Shown piece after piece: positions 50,281 to 58,991 of a stretch of DNA of 64,000 nt. The stretch covers positions 310,001 through 374,000 of the forward strand of contig NZ_JAHLEL010000038.1 of the NCBI RefSeq assembly GCF_020131355.1, in the 5' to 3' direction. The translations under genes were made by a program, and so were the position numbers. The DNA is from Pseudonocardia sp. ICBG1293 (GTDB lineage Bacteria > Actinomycetota > Actinomycetes > Mycobacteriales > Pseudonocardiaceae). The notes under the pieces are model-generated. The model worked only from the letters and a program-made list of their open reading frames with translations, was not told the origin of the DNA and did no database searches. Positions within the stretch are counted from its first letter, which is position 1. Each line of letters starts with the position of its first letter.

Positions 50281-50349
50281 TTTCAATACCGGATCGGTTC
50301 AGGTGTGCGTTTTCCGGTGATCCGCGCGGTGAGGTGAGACGATTCGACC

Positions 50350-51072
50350 GTGGGTGGCGCGACGGAGGGCTCGGGGCTGCACGCGGACCTCCTGGACCGG
50401 CTCGGGACCGCGATCGCCGCGGGCACGATCGCGCCCGGTGAGGTCCTGCGGGCCGAGGAGCTGGTGGGCCGGTTCGGGGTCTCGCGGACCGTGGTCCGGG
50501 AGGCCGTACGGGTCCTGGAGTCGATGGGCCTGGTGCGCAGCAGGCGCCGGGTGGGCACCACGGTCGCCCCGCGCGGGCAGTGGAACGTGCACGACCCACG
50601 GGTGATCCGCTGGCGGCTCGACGGCCCGGGCCGCGACGAGCAGCTGCGGTCGCTGTCCGAGCTGCGGCGCGGTGTCGAGCCGCTGGCCGCCGAGCTCGCC
50701 GCCGCCCGGGCGACTCCCGAGCAGTGCGGGACGCTGGTCGGGGCGGTGATGGACATGGCGGTGCACGGCCGCTCCGGGGACCTGTTCGCCTACCTGGAGG
50801 CCGACCAGCTCTTCCATCGGACACTGCTCGCGGCCTCGGGCAACGAGATGGTCGCCGCGCTGGGCGACGTCGTGGCCGAGGTGCTGGCCGGGCGCACCCG
50901 CCACCACCTGATGCCCCGCCGTCCGGAGCCGGAGGCGATCCGGCTGCACCGCGACGTCGCCGACGCCGTCCGGTCGGGCGATCCGGGCGCGGCGGGTGCG
51001 GCGATGCGCGAGATCCTGCAGGAGGCCGATGCGGCGATGCGGGCCGGCGTGACGCGCGCTCCCGGTCCCTGA
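50350..51072 (+). CDS. FadR-subfamily GntR regulator of gluconate genes
   Basis: This 240-residue protein has an N-terminal GntR winged helix (GTIAPGEVLRAEELVGRFGVSRTVVREAVRVLESMGLVRSRRRVGTTV) and a helical FCD ligand domain with the metal-binding His residues in LFHRTLLAASGNEM and AIRLHRDVADAVRSGD. It is divergent from gntK-gntP, which identifies it as the likely gluconate- or 6-phosphogluconate-responsive repressor. Confidence 0.9.
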   Translation: MGGATEGSGLHADLLDRLGTAIAAGTIAPGEVLRAEELVGRFGVSRTVVREAVRVLESMGLVRSRRRVGTTVAPRGQWNVHDPRVIRWRLDGPGRDEQLRSLSELRRGVEPLAAELAAARATPEQCGTLVGAVMDMAVHGRSGDLFAYLEADQLFHRTLLAASGNEMVAALGDVVAEVLAGRTRHHLMPRRPEPEAIRLHRDVADAVRSGDPGAAGAAMREILQEADAAMRAGVTRAPGP

Positions 51073-51202
51073 TTGTGATGATGGTGCCGATTCGGGCGTA
51101 CCAATCCGTCGCCCGCAATCGATCATAGGGGAGACCGTCGTGCGCGACGGGTCCGCGGCACCACGTCGCGGGACGGGGCCGGAAGAATGAGATGATCTCG
51201 CA

Positions 51203-52153
51203 ATGTCCGTACGGCGGGTGACGGAAGAGCTGCAACGACTGGGCATGTCGGGGTACGAGGCCAAGGCCTACGTCGCCCTGATCAGCGCGGGCGAGGCGGT
51301 CAACGGCTACGAGGTGGCCAAGCGCTCCGGGGTGCCGCGCAGCACCGTCTACGAGACGCTGGGCAAGCTCGTGGGCCGGGGCGCGGCCTTCGAGGTCCGG
51401 GCCACCGAGGGCACCGGATACGTCCCGCTGCCTCCTGCGACGCTGCTGGAGCGGATGCGCCGCGACTTCGACCGCACGCTGGGCATCCTGCAGAACGAGA
51501 TCCCGCGGCTGACCGCGCCGCCCCAGATGCGGCTGGTGCACTCCCTGACCGAGCGCCGGATGCTGCTCGAGCGAGCCGAGGACGTCGCCGCCGCGGCCCG
51601 CTCGGAGCTCTACGTCCTCGGCTGGCCGGAGGACGTCGAGGCGCTCAAGCCCACCGTCCGCCGGGCCGAGGAGCACGGCGTCGAGGTCGCCACCGTCGTG
51701 TTCGGCCTCGACGAGGACCCGGTCGGGTGGCACACCGAGCACCGCTACTCGGCGCCGTCGGCGGTCGAGGACAACCTCGGCAGGCGGATGCTGATCGTCG
51801 TCGCGGACCGGGACCAGGCGGTGATCGGCGGGCTCACCACCGACCGCACCTGGGGCCTCTACACCGACGACCCGGCCGCGGTGCTGCTGGCGCACCTCTA
51901 CGTGGGGCACGACATCGCGATGCACCGCGTCGCGGACCGGTTCGCCGACCACGGCTTCGACGAGTTCTGGGCCGGCGACGCGGGGCTGCGCCGGCTGCGC
52001 GAGCCCGTCGGTGACCCGGTCCGGACCGCCGACGACGCGCCGCGCTCGGTCGGCCCGGAGACCGACACCGCCGGTGACCTCGACGGCGCGCTCGACGGCG
52101 CCGACGGGGCCGACGCGCAGGACGAGGACGCCGACCGCAGCCGGGCCGGCTGA
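51203..52153 (+). CDS. TrmB-family transcriptional regulator
   Basis: This 316-residue protein has an N-terminal TrmB winged helix (LGMSGYEAKAYVALISAGEAVNGYEVAKRSGVPRSTVYETLGKLVGRGAAFEV) and a C-terminal regulatory domain with ARSELYVLGWPEDVEALKP and DRDQAVIGG. The C-terminal 45 residues are Asp/Ala-rich and look disordered. TrmB-like proteins usually sense sugars. No obvious target operon is adjacent; the convergent gene is an S9 peptidase. Confidence 0.85.
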   Translation: MSVRRVTEELQRLGMSGYEAKAYVALISAGEAVNGYEVAKRSGVPRSTVYETLGKLVGRGAAFEVRATEGTGYVPLPPATLLERMRRDFDRTLGILQNEIPRLTAPPQMRLVHSLTERRMLLERAEDVAAAARSELYVLGWPEDVEALKPTVRRAEEHGVEVATVVFGLDEDPVGWHTEHRYSAPSAVEDNLGRRMLIVVADRDQAVIGGLTTDRTWGLYTDDPAAVLLAHLYVGHDIAMHRVADRFADHGFDEFWAGDAGLRRLREPVGDPVRTADDAPRSVGPETDTAGDLDGALDGADGADAQDEDADRSRAG

Positions 52154-52187
52154 GCGCGCGCGGCCGGACCGGCCGGGCGCGGCCCGG

Positions 52188-54206
52188 TCAGCCCGCGGGC
52201 ACCTGTTCCGGCCTGCGCCCGCCGAGGTGCCTGCCGAAGAAGTCGAGGATGATCTGCGCCCGCTGGACCCGGTGTCGCGGGGCCCCGTCGCGCGACATCC
52301 TGTGACTCTCCTCCGGGAAGCGCCAGTACTCCACCGGGCGCCCCAGCAGCCGCAGCGCCACGAACAGGGCGTCGGCCTGCTCGACCGGGCAGCGCAGGTC
52401 GTCCTCGGAGTGCAGGATCAGCATCGGCACCTCGATGCCCGCGACGTGGTGCAGCGGAGACATCCGCCGGTACTCATCCGGCGCGTCGCGCAGTGCGCGC
52501 CCGAGCTCGTGGCCGAACCACCCGGCGACGTCGGAACTCCACTCCAGCGACTCCAGGTTGTTCACCGCCCGCTCGCTGCACGCCGCGGCGAACCGGTCGG
52601 AGTGGTGCGCGGCCAGCCACGAGGTGAGGTAGCCGCCGTAGGACCCGCCGAGCACCCCGACCCGGTCCCGGTCGAGCTGGTCGAACGCGCCGAGTGCGGC
52701 GTCGAGCGCGGCCAGCACGTCGTCGGCGTCGATCCCGCCCCAGCCGGTCCCGGGGGCGGTCCGCGCGAGCGGGCTGCGGATCGCGCGGACCCGGTCCTGG
52801 GTGTACCCGGTCGAGCCGTGCGGGTTGCACCACACGACCGCGTAGCCGGCTCCCGCCCAGAGCCGGAACTCGTCGAACCAGGCGTCGGTGTACTGGGCCA
52901 TCGGGCCACCGTGGATCGACAGCAGCACCGGCACCGGTCCGTCGCCGCCCGCGGGCTCGTCGGGCAGCAGTACCCAGGCGTCGATGTCGCCGTCCCCGGC
53001 CGGGGACGGCACGGCCAGCCGCACCGGGGTGCGCCCGCCCGGCACGGACCGGTGGAAGGGCTCGGTGAGGGCGGTGATCCGGCGCAGTACCCCCTCGTCG
53101 GTGACGTGCAGCTCGCCGAGGTGGTCGTGGTCGGTGACCAGGACGACGGTGCTCCCGCCCGCGCGGTCGTAGGCGCTCACCGCCCGCTCGCCGGTCAGCA
53201 GCGGCCGTGCGGTGCCCGCGTCCGGGCCGTCGGCGGCGACCCGGTACAGGTGGATCCCACCGCGGTCCTCACAGGACACGAGCAGGTGGCCGTCGTCCCA
53301 GATCGGGGGCCTGGCGCCCGGGTACGGGCGCCAGGTGCGGTCGATGCCGGTCTCCAGGACGTCCTCCCGTCCGGTCGCGACGTCCACCACGGCGGGCGAC
53401 GCGTGCGCGGGGAACGCCAGGTGGTCGTCGGAGGCCAGGGTGGCCAGCCGGGTGCCGTCCGGCGCCCAGGACGGGTGGGTGTGGTGCCGCCCGGTGCGGG
53501 TGAGCAGCCGCGGCCCGCCGCCGTCCGCCGCGTCCGCGCCCGTCGCGTCGACCAGGTAGATCCGCGCCGTCTCGTCCAGGTCCCAGTCCGGCTCGCGGTC
53601 CGCGACGACGGCGAGCGTCCGCCCGTCCGGTGACCAGGCGGGCGACGAGTGCTCGTACGGCCCGCCCGCGACCGCGACCGGGTCACCGCCCCCGGCGTCG
53701 ACGACGAACACCGTCGACGGTCGGTCGATGATCCAGCCCTCCCCGTCCAGCCTGCTGAGCAGCCGGTCGATCCGGCGCGGCTCGCGGGCCCGGTCGTCGT
53801 CGCCGGTGGACCAGCGGGCCGCCCGCTCCCGGGACACGAACGCGATCCGCGTGCCGTCCGGCGACCACACCGGCTCCGAGATCGCCTCCGGGCGCTCGCA
53901 GACCACCACCGGCTCGCCCGGGACGCCGATCGGCAGCACCCGCAGCTGCGCACCGCCGCCCTCGCGCCCGGTGACGACGGCGAGCCGTGTCCCGTCGGGC
54001 GACCAGGCGGGTGCGGAGTCGCCGTGCTCGGAGCCGGTGAGCCGCCTCGGCGGGCCGCTCCCGTCGGTCGGGGTCAGCCAGATCGCGGTGCGGTAGCGGT
54101 TGGCGCCGAGGTCGACGCGGCGGACCGCGACGGCGACGGCCGTACCGTCGGGGGACACCGCGGGGGCGCCGAGGGTGACCAGTCGTCCGATGTCAGAGGG
54201 CTGCAC
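52188..54206 (-). CDS. S9 family prolyl oligopeptidase-like serine peptidase
   Basis: This 672-residue protein has an N-terminal WD40-like beta-propeller with repeated SPDGTR/APDGTR blades (PAWSPDGTRLAVV, PVWSPDGTRIAFV, PSWAPDGTRLATL). A C-terminal alpha/beta hydrolase domain has the nucleophile in GVLGGSYGGYLTSWLA, an Asp in LHSEDDLRCPVEQ and the His of FPEESHRMSR. It is predicted to cleave or acyl-transfer short peptides. No signal peptide is seen. GTG 54206 is chosen because TAGCGT lies 7 nt upstream (leaderless). Confidence 0.92.
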   Translation of the reverse strand: MQPSDIGRLVTLGAPAVSPDGTAVAVAVRRVDLGANRYRTAIWLTPTDGSGPPRRLTGSEHGDSAPAWSPDGTRLAVVTGREGGGAQLRVLPIGVPGEPVVVCERPEAISEPVWSPDGTRIAFVSRERAARWSTGDDDRAREPRRIDRLLSRLDGEGWIIDRPSTVFVVDAGGGDPVAVAGGPYEHSSPAWSPDGRTLAVVADREPDWDLDETARIYLVDATGADAADGGGPRLLTRTGRHHTHPSWAPDGTRLATLASDDHLAFPAHASPAVVDVATGREDVLETGIDRTWRPYPGARPPIWDDGHLLVSCEDRGGIHLYRVAADGPDAGTARPLLTGERAVSAYDRAGGSTVVLVTDHDHLGELHVTDEGVLRRITALTEPFHRSVPGGRTPVRLAVPSPAGDGDIDAWVLLPDEPAGGDGPVPVLLSIHGGPMAQYTDAWFDEFRLWAGAGYAVVWCNPHGSTGYTQDRVRAIRSPLARTAPGTGWGGIDADDVLAALDAALGAFDQLDRDRVGVLGGSYGGYLTSWLAAHHSDRFAAACSERAVNNLESLEWSSDVAGWFGHELGRALRDAPDEYRRMSPLHHVAGIEVPMLILHSEDDLRCPVEQADALFVALRLLGRPVEYWRFPEESHRMSRDGAPRHRVQRAQIILDFFGRHLGGRRPEQVPAG

Positions 54207-54213
54207 CGGGCCG

Positions 54214-54219
54214 ACGCTA
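54214..54219 (-). promoter_or_regulatory. -10 element TAGCGT of a leaderless gene
   Basis: On the minus strand TAGCGT lies 7 nt before GTG 54206 of the S9 peptidase, with no ribosome binding site between. Confidence 0.45.
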
Positions 54220-54292
54220 GGTGGCGGAGCCGGGTGGGGCACCCCCCTTTCCGGACCGGAAACCGGCCCGTGTAACGTTCTGCATGTCGCAA

Positions 54293-54367
<75 letters not shown>

Positions 54368-54377
54368 CTTGGGGGTA

Positions 54378-54410
54378 GGCGGTATCACCTACTGGTGGTA
54401 CCGCCTGTTT
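54378..54410 (+). terminator. Rho-independent terminator after tRNA-Ala
   Basis: GGCGGTATCACC (54378-54389) pairs at 11 of 12 positions with GGTGGTACCGCC (54394-54405) around a TACT loop and is followed by TGTTTT. Confidence 0.8.
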
Positions 54411-54860
54411 TGCGTTCGACCTTCCCGGTGCGGCCGCCGGGGACGGGGTCGCCGAACTGGGCGCGGTAGACGGCCGGTCGGCGGGGGCCGTGGGCGATCC
54501 CCGGAGTAGGTGCGCCAGACCAGCTGTCGTTGTCCGAAGCGAAGTGGGCGAGAGGACACCGCCGCCCGCGTGGTCGAGGCGCCGGGTGACCTCGTCGAGC
54601 ATGGCGGTGTCGTGCGGTTCGGCTGGTGACACGGGGCCGAGGACCGGTCGCGCATCCCGGCCGGGCCCTCATCGCGGTAGCACTCGGCCCACGTGTTCGC
54701 AGTCCGCCACGAGACGTCGTAGCGCTCGGCGGCGCGGGCCACAGACCAGCGGTGACCTCGATGAGCTCGTTGCGGCCGTAAGGTTGCCGCCGGGGTGGGC
54801 GAGCGACGCCGGACCGGTCCTCGCGTGGTGTGCCGTGCACGATCTCGTAGACGACGGCGT
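54411..54860 (-). pseudogene. Decayed IS481-type transposase fragment
   Basis: The minus strand around 54620-54760 encodes RWSVARAAERYDVSWRTANTWAECYRDEGPAGMRDRSS followed by QPNRT, which matches the N-terminal helix-turn-helix of IS481-family transposases (VARAAERF-x-VSWPTA...GMTDRSSRPHRSP). The sequence upstream of RWSV and downstream of QPNRT continues only in other frames, and the DDE domain is missing. No terminal repeats could be found. The remaining stretch to 55153 holds no gene I can support. Confidence 0.5.
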
Positions 54861-55153
54861 CGCAGGCTGAGATCGCGTTCGTGAGCCGCCGGCCACCTTG
54901 GTCCGGCACCTGCGCCTCGCCCGGGAGGCTGGGCGGTCGGTCACCCGCGCCGCCCACCACAGTGGTTCCGCAGGTGTCGGCATCACCCGTCCTCTGCCAC
55001 CTCAACCGCTGTAGTCCGACGGAGATCCGCCCCCGACCGGCACCCGTCGTACGGGCGAGGCCTGTCCCGGCCACAGGTCGACATCGGAGGGCGGAGATGA
55101 CAGCCCCCTCCGGGCTCTTCACCCGTGCCCGTGCCGGGTGCCGGCCCCGTGAA

Positions 55154-56341
55154 TCACCACATGACGGGGAGTGTCTCGAGCCCGAAGATCGCTTTGTGTC
55201 CGGCCCAGGCGACATCACCGTCGTCGACGACCAGTCGGAGTTTCGGAAACCGGCGCAGCAGCGCCGGGAACGCGACCTTCATCTCCATCCGAGCCAACGG
55301 GGCGCCCAGACAGTGATGGATGCCGTGCCCGAACGCGACGTGGCTTGTCGACGGGCGGGTGATGTCGAGGCGTCCGGGCTGCTCGGTGATCTCGGGGTCG
55401 CGGTTCGCAGCGGGCAGGTGGAACACGACGAGCTCCCCGCGACGGATCGTCGTACCGCCGATCTCCACGTCCCGCGCGGCCAGGCGCGGCGAGCCGGAGT
55501 TGACGATCGACAGCCAGCGCAGCAGCTCCTCGACGGCGGCGGGCACGGCCTCGGGTTCGTCACGGACCAGGGCGAGCTGCTCGGGGTGGCGCAGCAGTGC
55601 GAGGGTGCCGAGGCTCAGCATGTTGGAGGTGGTCTCGTGGCCGGCGACCAGCAACAGGTTGGCGACGCCGACGAGCTCGGCGTCGGTGAGGGTCTCGGCG
55701 TGCTCGCGGATCAGCATCCCGATCAGGTCCTCGCCGGGGTCGCGTCGGGCGCGGGAGACGAGGTCCCGCATGTAGGCCAGCGCTTCGGCGGCGAGCGTGA
55801 CCCGCTCCTGGTCACCTGTGGTGGTGTCGAGCTGGCGGGCGGTGCGCGTCTGGAACTCTGCCTGGTCGGTCGGTGGCACGCCGAGAAGCTCGCAGATGAC
55901 CAGGGACGGGATCGGAAGCGCGTAGTGGGTGACCAGGTCGGCGGGCGGGCCGGCTCGTTCGAGCGCGTCGAGGTGGTCATCGACGATCTGCGCGATGCGG
56001 GGTTCGAGGCGGCGCATCCGGCGCACCGTGAACTCGGGGGTGAGTATACGGCGTAGCCGGGTGTGGTCGGGCGGGTCGAGCGAGAGCAGGTTGCCGCTGC
56101 GGTCCCCGGAGAGCTGGCGGGGGTCGCGGCCGGGGGAGCCTTCCAGGTCGGCGGGGGTCCACCCGTTGCGGAAGGAATCGGCGTCGCCGAGCATCCGGCG
56201 GACGTCGGCGTGGCGGGTCAGCATCCACGCCTGCGGGCCGAACGGGGTCGGCGCGCGGCGCAGGGGCTGGTCGCGCAGTGCCTCGGCGGCGGGGGCAGGC
56301 CCGAAGTCGGTGCGTTGCAGGTCGAGGTCGGCGGAGGTCAC
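55154..56341 (-). CDS. Cytochrome P450 co-transcribed with an MFS exporter
   Basis: This 395-residue P450 has I-helix LLLVAGHETTSNM with the normal Thr, ExxR in AAVEELLRWL and heme loop FGHGIHHCLGAPLAR. It resembles CYP105/CYP107-type enzymes. GTG 56341 overlaps the MFS stop by 4 bp; the long open frame upstream of it has no support. There is no ferredoxin neighbour. With the exporter and the divergent TetR it looks like an oxidise-and-export module for a toxic compound or secondary metabolite. Confidence 0.92.
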   Translation of the reverse strand: MTSADLDLQRTDFGPAPAAEALRDQPLRRAPTPFGPQAWMLTRHADVRRMLGDADSFRNGWTPADLEGSPGRDPRQLSGDRSGNLLSLDPPDHTRLRRILTPEFTVRRMRRLEPRIAQIVDDHLDALERAGPPADLVTHYALPIPSLVICELLGVPPTDQAEFQTRTARQLDTTTGDQERVTLAAEALAYMRDLVSRARRDPGEDLIGMLIREHAETLTDAELVGVANLLLVAGHETTSNMLSLGTLALLRHPEQLALVRDEPEAVPAAVEELLRWLSIVNSGSPRLAARDVEIGGTTIRRGELVVFHLPAANRDPEITEQPGRLDITRPSTSHVAFGHGIHHCLGAPLARMEMKVAFPALLRRFPKLRLVVDDGDVAWAGHKAIFGLETLPVMW

Positions 56342-57789
56342 GAGTGGTTCTCCCGGACGGGGTCGGTGGCGGGTCGACGCGGGATCGCGGCGGTGACTGC
56401 GACGGCGACGAAGGCGGAGCCGGCGCCGAGCAGCATCACGACGAGAAATGCGGCCTCGGACGGGACGGCGACGCCGCCCACGGTCGTCGTCATCCGGGCC
56501 AGCAGCACACCCGCGACGGCGCCGGCGGTGGACAGTCCGATGGCGCGCATCAGGTTGTTGAGGCTGTTGGCGGCCGCGGTCTGGCTGACCGGCACGGCTG
56601 CCATGACCAGCGCGGGCATGGCCCCGTAGGCGAGGCCGATCCCGGAACTGATGACGATCGAGCTGAGCACGAGCTGCCAGATCGCGGTGTGGAACGCCGC
56701 TCCCAGCCCGTACCCGGTGGCCACGACGACTGCGCCGATCATCAGCGTGGTCCGCGGGCCCCGGGCGGCGCTGATCCGCGCCGACACCGGCGACATCGCC
56801 ATCATGCAGAGTCCGCCGGGGGCCAAGACCAGCCCGGCGACCAGGATCGACTGCCCGAGCCCGTAGCCGGTCTCCTCCGGCAGCTGCAGCAGCTGCGGGA
56901 ACACCAGCGACATCGCGAACATCGAGAAGCCGAACACGGCGGAGACGATGTTGGTGAGCAGCAGCGGACGGCGCCGGCTGACCCGCAGGTCGATCAACGG
57001 ATCGGGGGTGCGCACCTCGCGCAGGCAGAACACTGCGAGCGCGAGGGCGGCGGCGCCGAACAGCCACAGTGTCGGCGGGCCGGTCCAGCCCCAGCCACCA
57101 CCCTTGGACACGGCCAGCAGCAACGTGACCAGCGCGACCGAGAGCAGAAGGGCCCCGGGCAGGTCGAACCGGCCGCCGGTGCGCTGCGGCGACTCCGGCA
57201 CCAGGCGGGCGACGAGCGCTATGACGACGGCTCCGAGCGCGGCGGCGGCCCAGAACAACGCGTGCCAGTCCGCGGCCTGCACGACCAGTGCCGACAGGGG
57301 CAGGCCCAGCGCGCCACCGACGCCGAGCGAGGCGCTCATCGTCGCCGTCCCCGACCCGACCCGCTGGGCCGGGAGCAGGTCTCGCATCAGGCTGATGCCG
57401 AGCGGAACGACACCCGCGGCCAGTCCCTGCAGCACTCGGCCCACGAGGAGCGGGACCAGCGTGGTGCTGAGCGCGGCGACGGTCGAACCGGCGACCAGCA
57501 CCCCCAGGCACACCAGGAGCATGTAGCGCTTGCCGACCATGTCGGCGAGCCGGCCCACGACGGGAACGGCGACCGCGCCCGCGAGGAGGGTGGCGGTGAC
57601 GATCCAGGCGGTGTCGGCCGGGTCTGCGCCGAGTAGCCGCGGGAACAGCGGGACCAGCGGGATCACCACGGTCTGCTGCAGCGAGACCACGATGCCGGCC
57701 GCGGCGAGGACGGCGACCAGCGTCGGGGCGCGTTCGCCGGGGACGGGCCCGGCCTGCGGGGAGCCGGGCGCCGTGACGGGACGGGGCAT
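56338..57789 (-). CDS. MFS drug exporter (EmrB/QacA type)
   Basis: This 483-residue transporter has about fourteen membrane helices. Segments include LAAAGIVVSLQQTVVIPLVPLFPRLL, AWIVTATLLAGAVAVPVVGRLADMVGKRYM (motif A) and GRVLQGLAAGVVPLGISLMRDL, as in the DHA2 group. ATG 57789 is the start; the open frame extends into the MITE at 57804-57924 but those residues are not native. The MITE begins 15 bp upstream of the start codon, so the original ribosome binding site and promoter spacing have been altered. Confidence 0.9.
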   Translation of the reverse strand: MPRPVTAPGSPQAGPVPGERAPTLVAVLAAAGIVVSLQQTVVIPLVPLFPRLLGADPADTAWIVTATLLAGAVAVPVVGRLADMVGKRYMLLVCLGVLVAGSTVAALSTTLVPLLVGRVLQGLAAGVVPLGISLMRDLLPAQRVGSGTATMSASLGVGGALGLPLSALVVQAADWHALFWAAAALGAVVIALVARLVPESPQRTGGRFDLPGALLLSVALVTLLLAVSKGGGWGWTGPPTLWLFGAAALALAVFCLREVRTPDPLIDLRVSRRRPLLLTNIVSAVFGFSMFAMSLVFPQLLQLPEETGYGLGQSILVAGLVLAPGGLCMMAMSPVSARISAARGPRTTLMIGAVVVATGYGLGAAFHTAIWQLVLSSIVISSGIGLAYGAMPALVMAAVPVSQTAAANSLNNLMRAIGLSTAGAVAGVLLARMTTTVGGVAVPSEAAFLVVMLLGAGSAFVAVAVTAAIPRRPATDPVRENHS

Positions 57790-57803
57790 GCGACGGACGC
57801 TAA

Positions 57804-57924
57804 GAGGTCGTTTCAGAACGACTTGTCGAGTTTCCATTGACCCCTCGACGACAGATCAAACGGCAGGTCAGATAGCCGCTTGTCGTCTACAACAGACACG
57901 TCGACCTCGTTCTGAAATGACCTC
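57804..57924. mobile_element. MITE-A copy 2 (121 bp, non-autonomous)
   Basis: This copy is identical to 16913-17033, with 17/18-matching terminal inverted repeats, and is flanked by TAA at 57801-57803 and 57925-57927. It is inserted 15 bp upstream of the MFS start codon and directly abuts MITE-B, sharing the middle TAA. Confidence 0.9.
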
Positions 57925-57927
57925 TAA

Positions 57928-58079
57928 GAGCGCCCGGCAAATGAGGTCGTGGGGGTGTCGTTGCAGGTAGAGGCACGGACTCTCCAGGCGACCATCAGGA
58001 CATCAGCAATCCCATGATCACTTGCAGGTCCGTGTCTCTACCAACACCGACACACGGCCACCTCTACTGCCGGACGCTC
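57928..58079. mobile_element. MITE-B (152 bp, palindromic non-autonomous element)
   Basis: The ends are GAGCGCCCGGCAAATGAGGT and, on the complement of the right end, GAGCGTCCGGCAGTAGAGGT (16 of 20 matching). The similarity continues inward through GGTAGAG[G/A]CACGGAC, so each arm of about 55 bp pairs with the other and the element could fold into one long hairpin. It is flanked by TAA at 57925-57927 and 58080-58082. There is no coding capacity. Its ends differ from both MITE-A and the IS at 15930. Confidence 0.8.
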
Positions 58080-58083
58080 TAAG

Positions 58084-58099
58084 TCAGTCAGTTGACTGA
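58084..58099. promoter_or_regulatory. TetR operator palindrome
   Basis: TCAGTCA-GT-TGACTGA is a perfect 7-bp inverted repeat 44 bp upstream of the TetR start. It lies just outside the right TAA of MITE-B, so the insertion nearly hit the operator. Confidence 0.65.
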
Positions 58100-58142
58100 A
58101 ATCAAGTGCGGGGAGTTGACTGTCGATGGCGAGGGAGGGGTC

Positions 58143-58820
58143 ATGGGCAGAGCGGACCGGCAGAATGTGGACCGGCAGAACGTGGACCGGGCGGGGGCGA
58201 CCCGCGAACGCATCCTGGACGCCGCGGAGCGGCTCTTCGCCGAACACGGGGTACGGGCGGTGTCCAACCGTGCCGTCGCCGTGGCCGCGGGGCAGGGCAA
58301 CAACACCGTCGTCGGCTACCACTTCGGCACGAAGGCCGACCTCGTGCGGGCGCTGGTCCGGCGGCATGCCGCGGAGATGGACGCGCGGCGCGAGGCGATG
58401 GTGGCCGCTCTCGGCCCCGCGCCGGGCGTGCGCGGCTGGGTCGACTGTCTGGTGCGCCCGGTGGCCCAGCACCTCGCCGAGCGGCGGGTGCCGACCTGGT
58501 ACGCCCGGTTCGGGGCGCAGGTCATGACCGATCCCGAGTTCCGCGAGGTCATGGTGGGGGAGTCGCTCGGATCACGGTCGTTGACCACCGTCCTCGACGG
58601 ACTGAACAGCGCGCTGCCGACGCTCCCGCCCGCTGTGCGGCTCGAACGCGGCGACATCTGCCGCCAGCTGCTGGTGCACCACTTCGCGGAGCGGGAGCGG
58701 GCGCTGGCCGACGGACTGCCCACCCCACGGTCGTCCTGGGACGGAGCTGCGGACGGTCTCGTCGACGCGCTGGTGGGAATCTGGAGGGCGCCGGTGAGTT
58801 CCACGATGCGGGCCGAGTAG
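58143..58820 (+). CDS. TetR-family regulator of the P450-MFS operon
   Basis: This 225-residue protein has a TetR DNA-binding domain (TRERILDAAERLFAEHGVRAVSNRAVAVAAGQGNNTVVGYHFGTKADLVRALVRRH) and a C-terminal domain with VPTWYARFGAQVMTDPEFREVM. The N-terminus contains DRQNVDRQNVDR from a 15-bp tandem duplication (58155-58184). ATG 58143 follows GGGAGGGG. It is divergent from the MFS-P450 operon, its likely target, but the two are now separated by 273 bp of MITE sequence plus TAA repeats. Confidence 0.9.
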   Translation: MGRADRQNVDRQNVDRAGATRERILDAAERLFAEHGVRAVSNRAVAVAAGQGNNTVVGYHFGTKADLVRALVRRHAAEMDARREAMVAALGPAPGVRGWVDCLVRPVAQHLAERRVPTWYARFGAQVMTDPEFREVMVGESLGSRSLTTVLDGLNSALPTLPPAVRLERGDICRQLLVHHFAERERALADGLPTPRSSWDGAADGLVDALVGIWRAPVSSTMRAE

Positions 58821-58991
58821 AGATGCACGTGCGGGGACCGCCTGTTGCCGCCCGTCGACGGTGACGTCGTCGAACGGGTCCTCTCCCCGCGCAGCGACGT
58901 GATCGTCGTGGTGTCAAGCCGGCGGTAGCCCTGGTGTTCATCGTGCCGACGGGTCCGGTCCGCTCCGCGGAGCCGTCCGGTGATCGTGGGA

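Noticed and set aside
49870..51952. Apparent fusion of gluconate permease with upstream sequence on the minus strand
   Set aside because: The open frame runs on past the permease start through gntK and beyond, but the GTG at 49669 overlaps the gntK stop in the usual operon fashion and the upstream translation is not protein-like.
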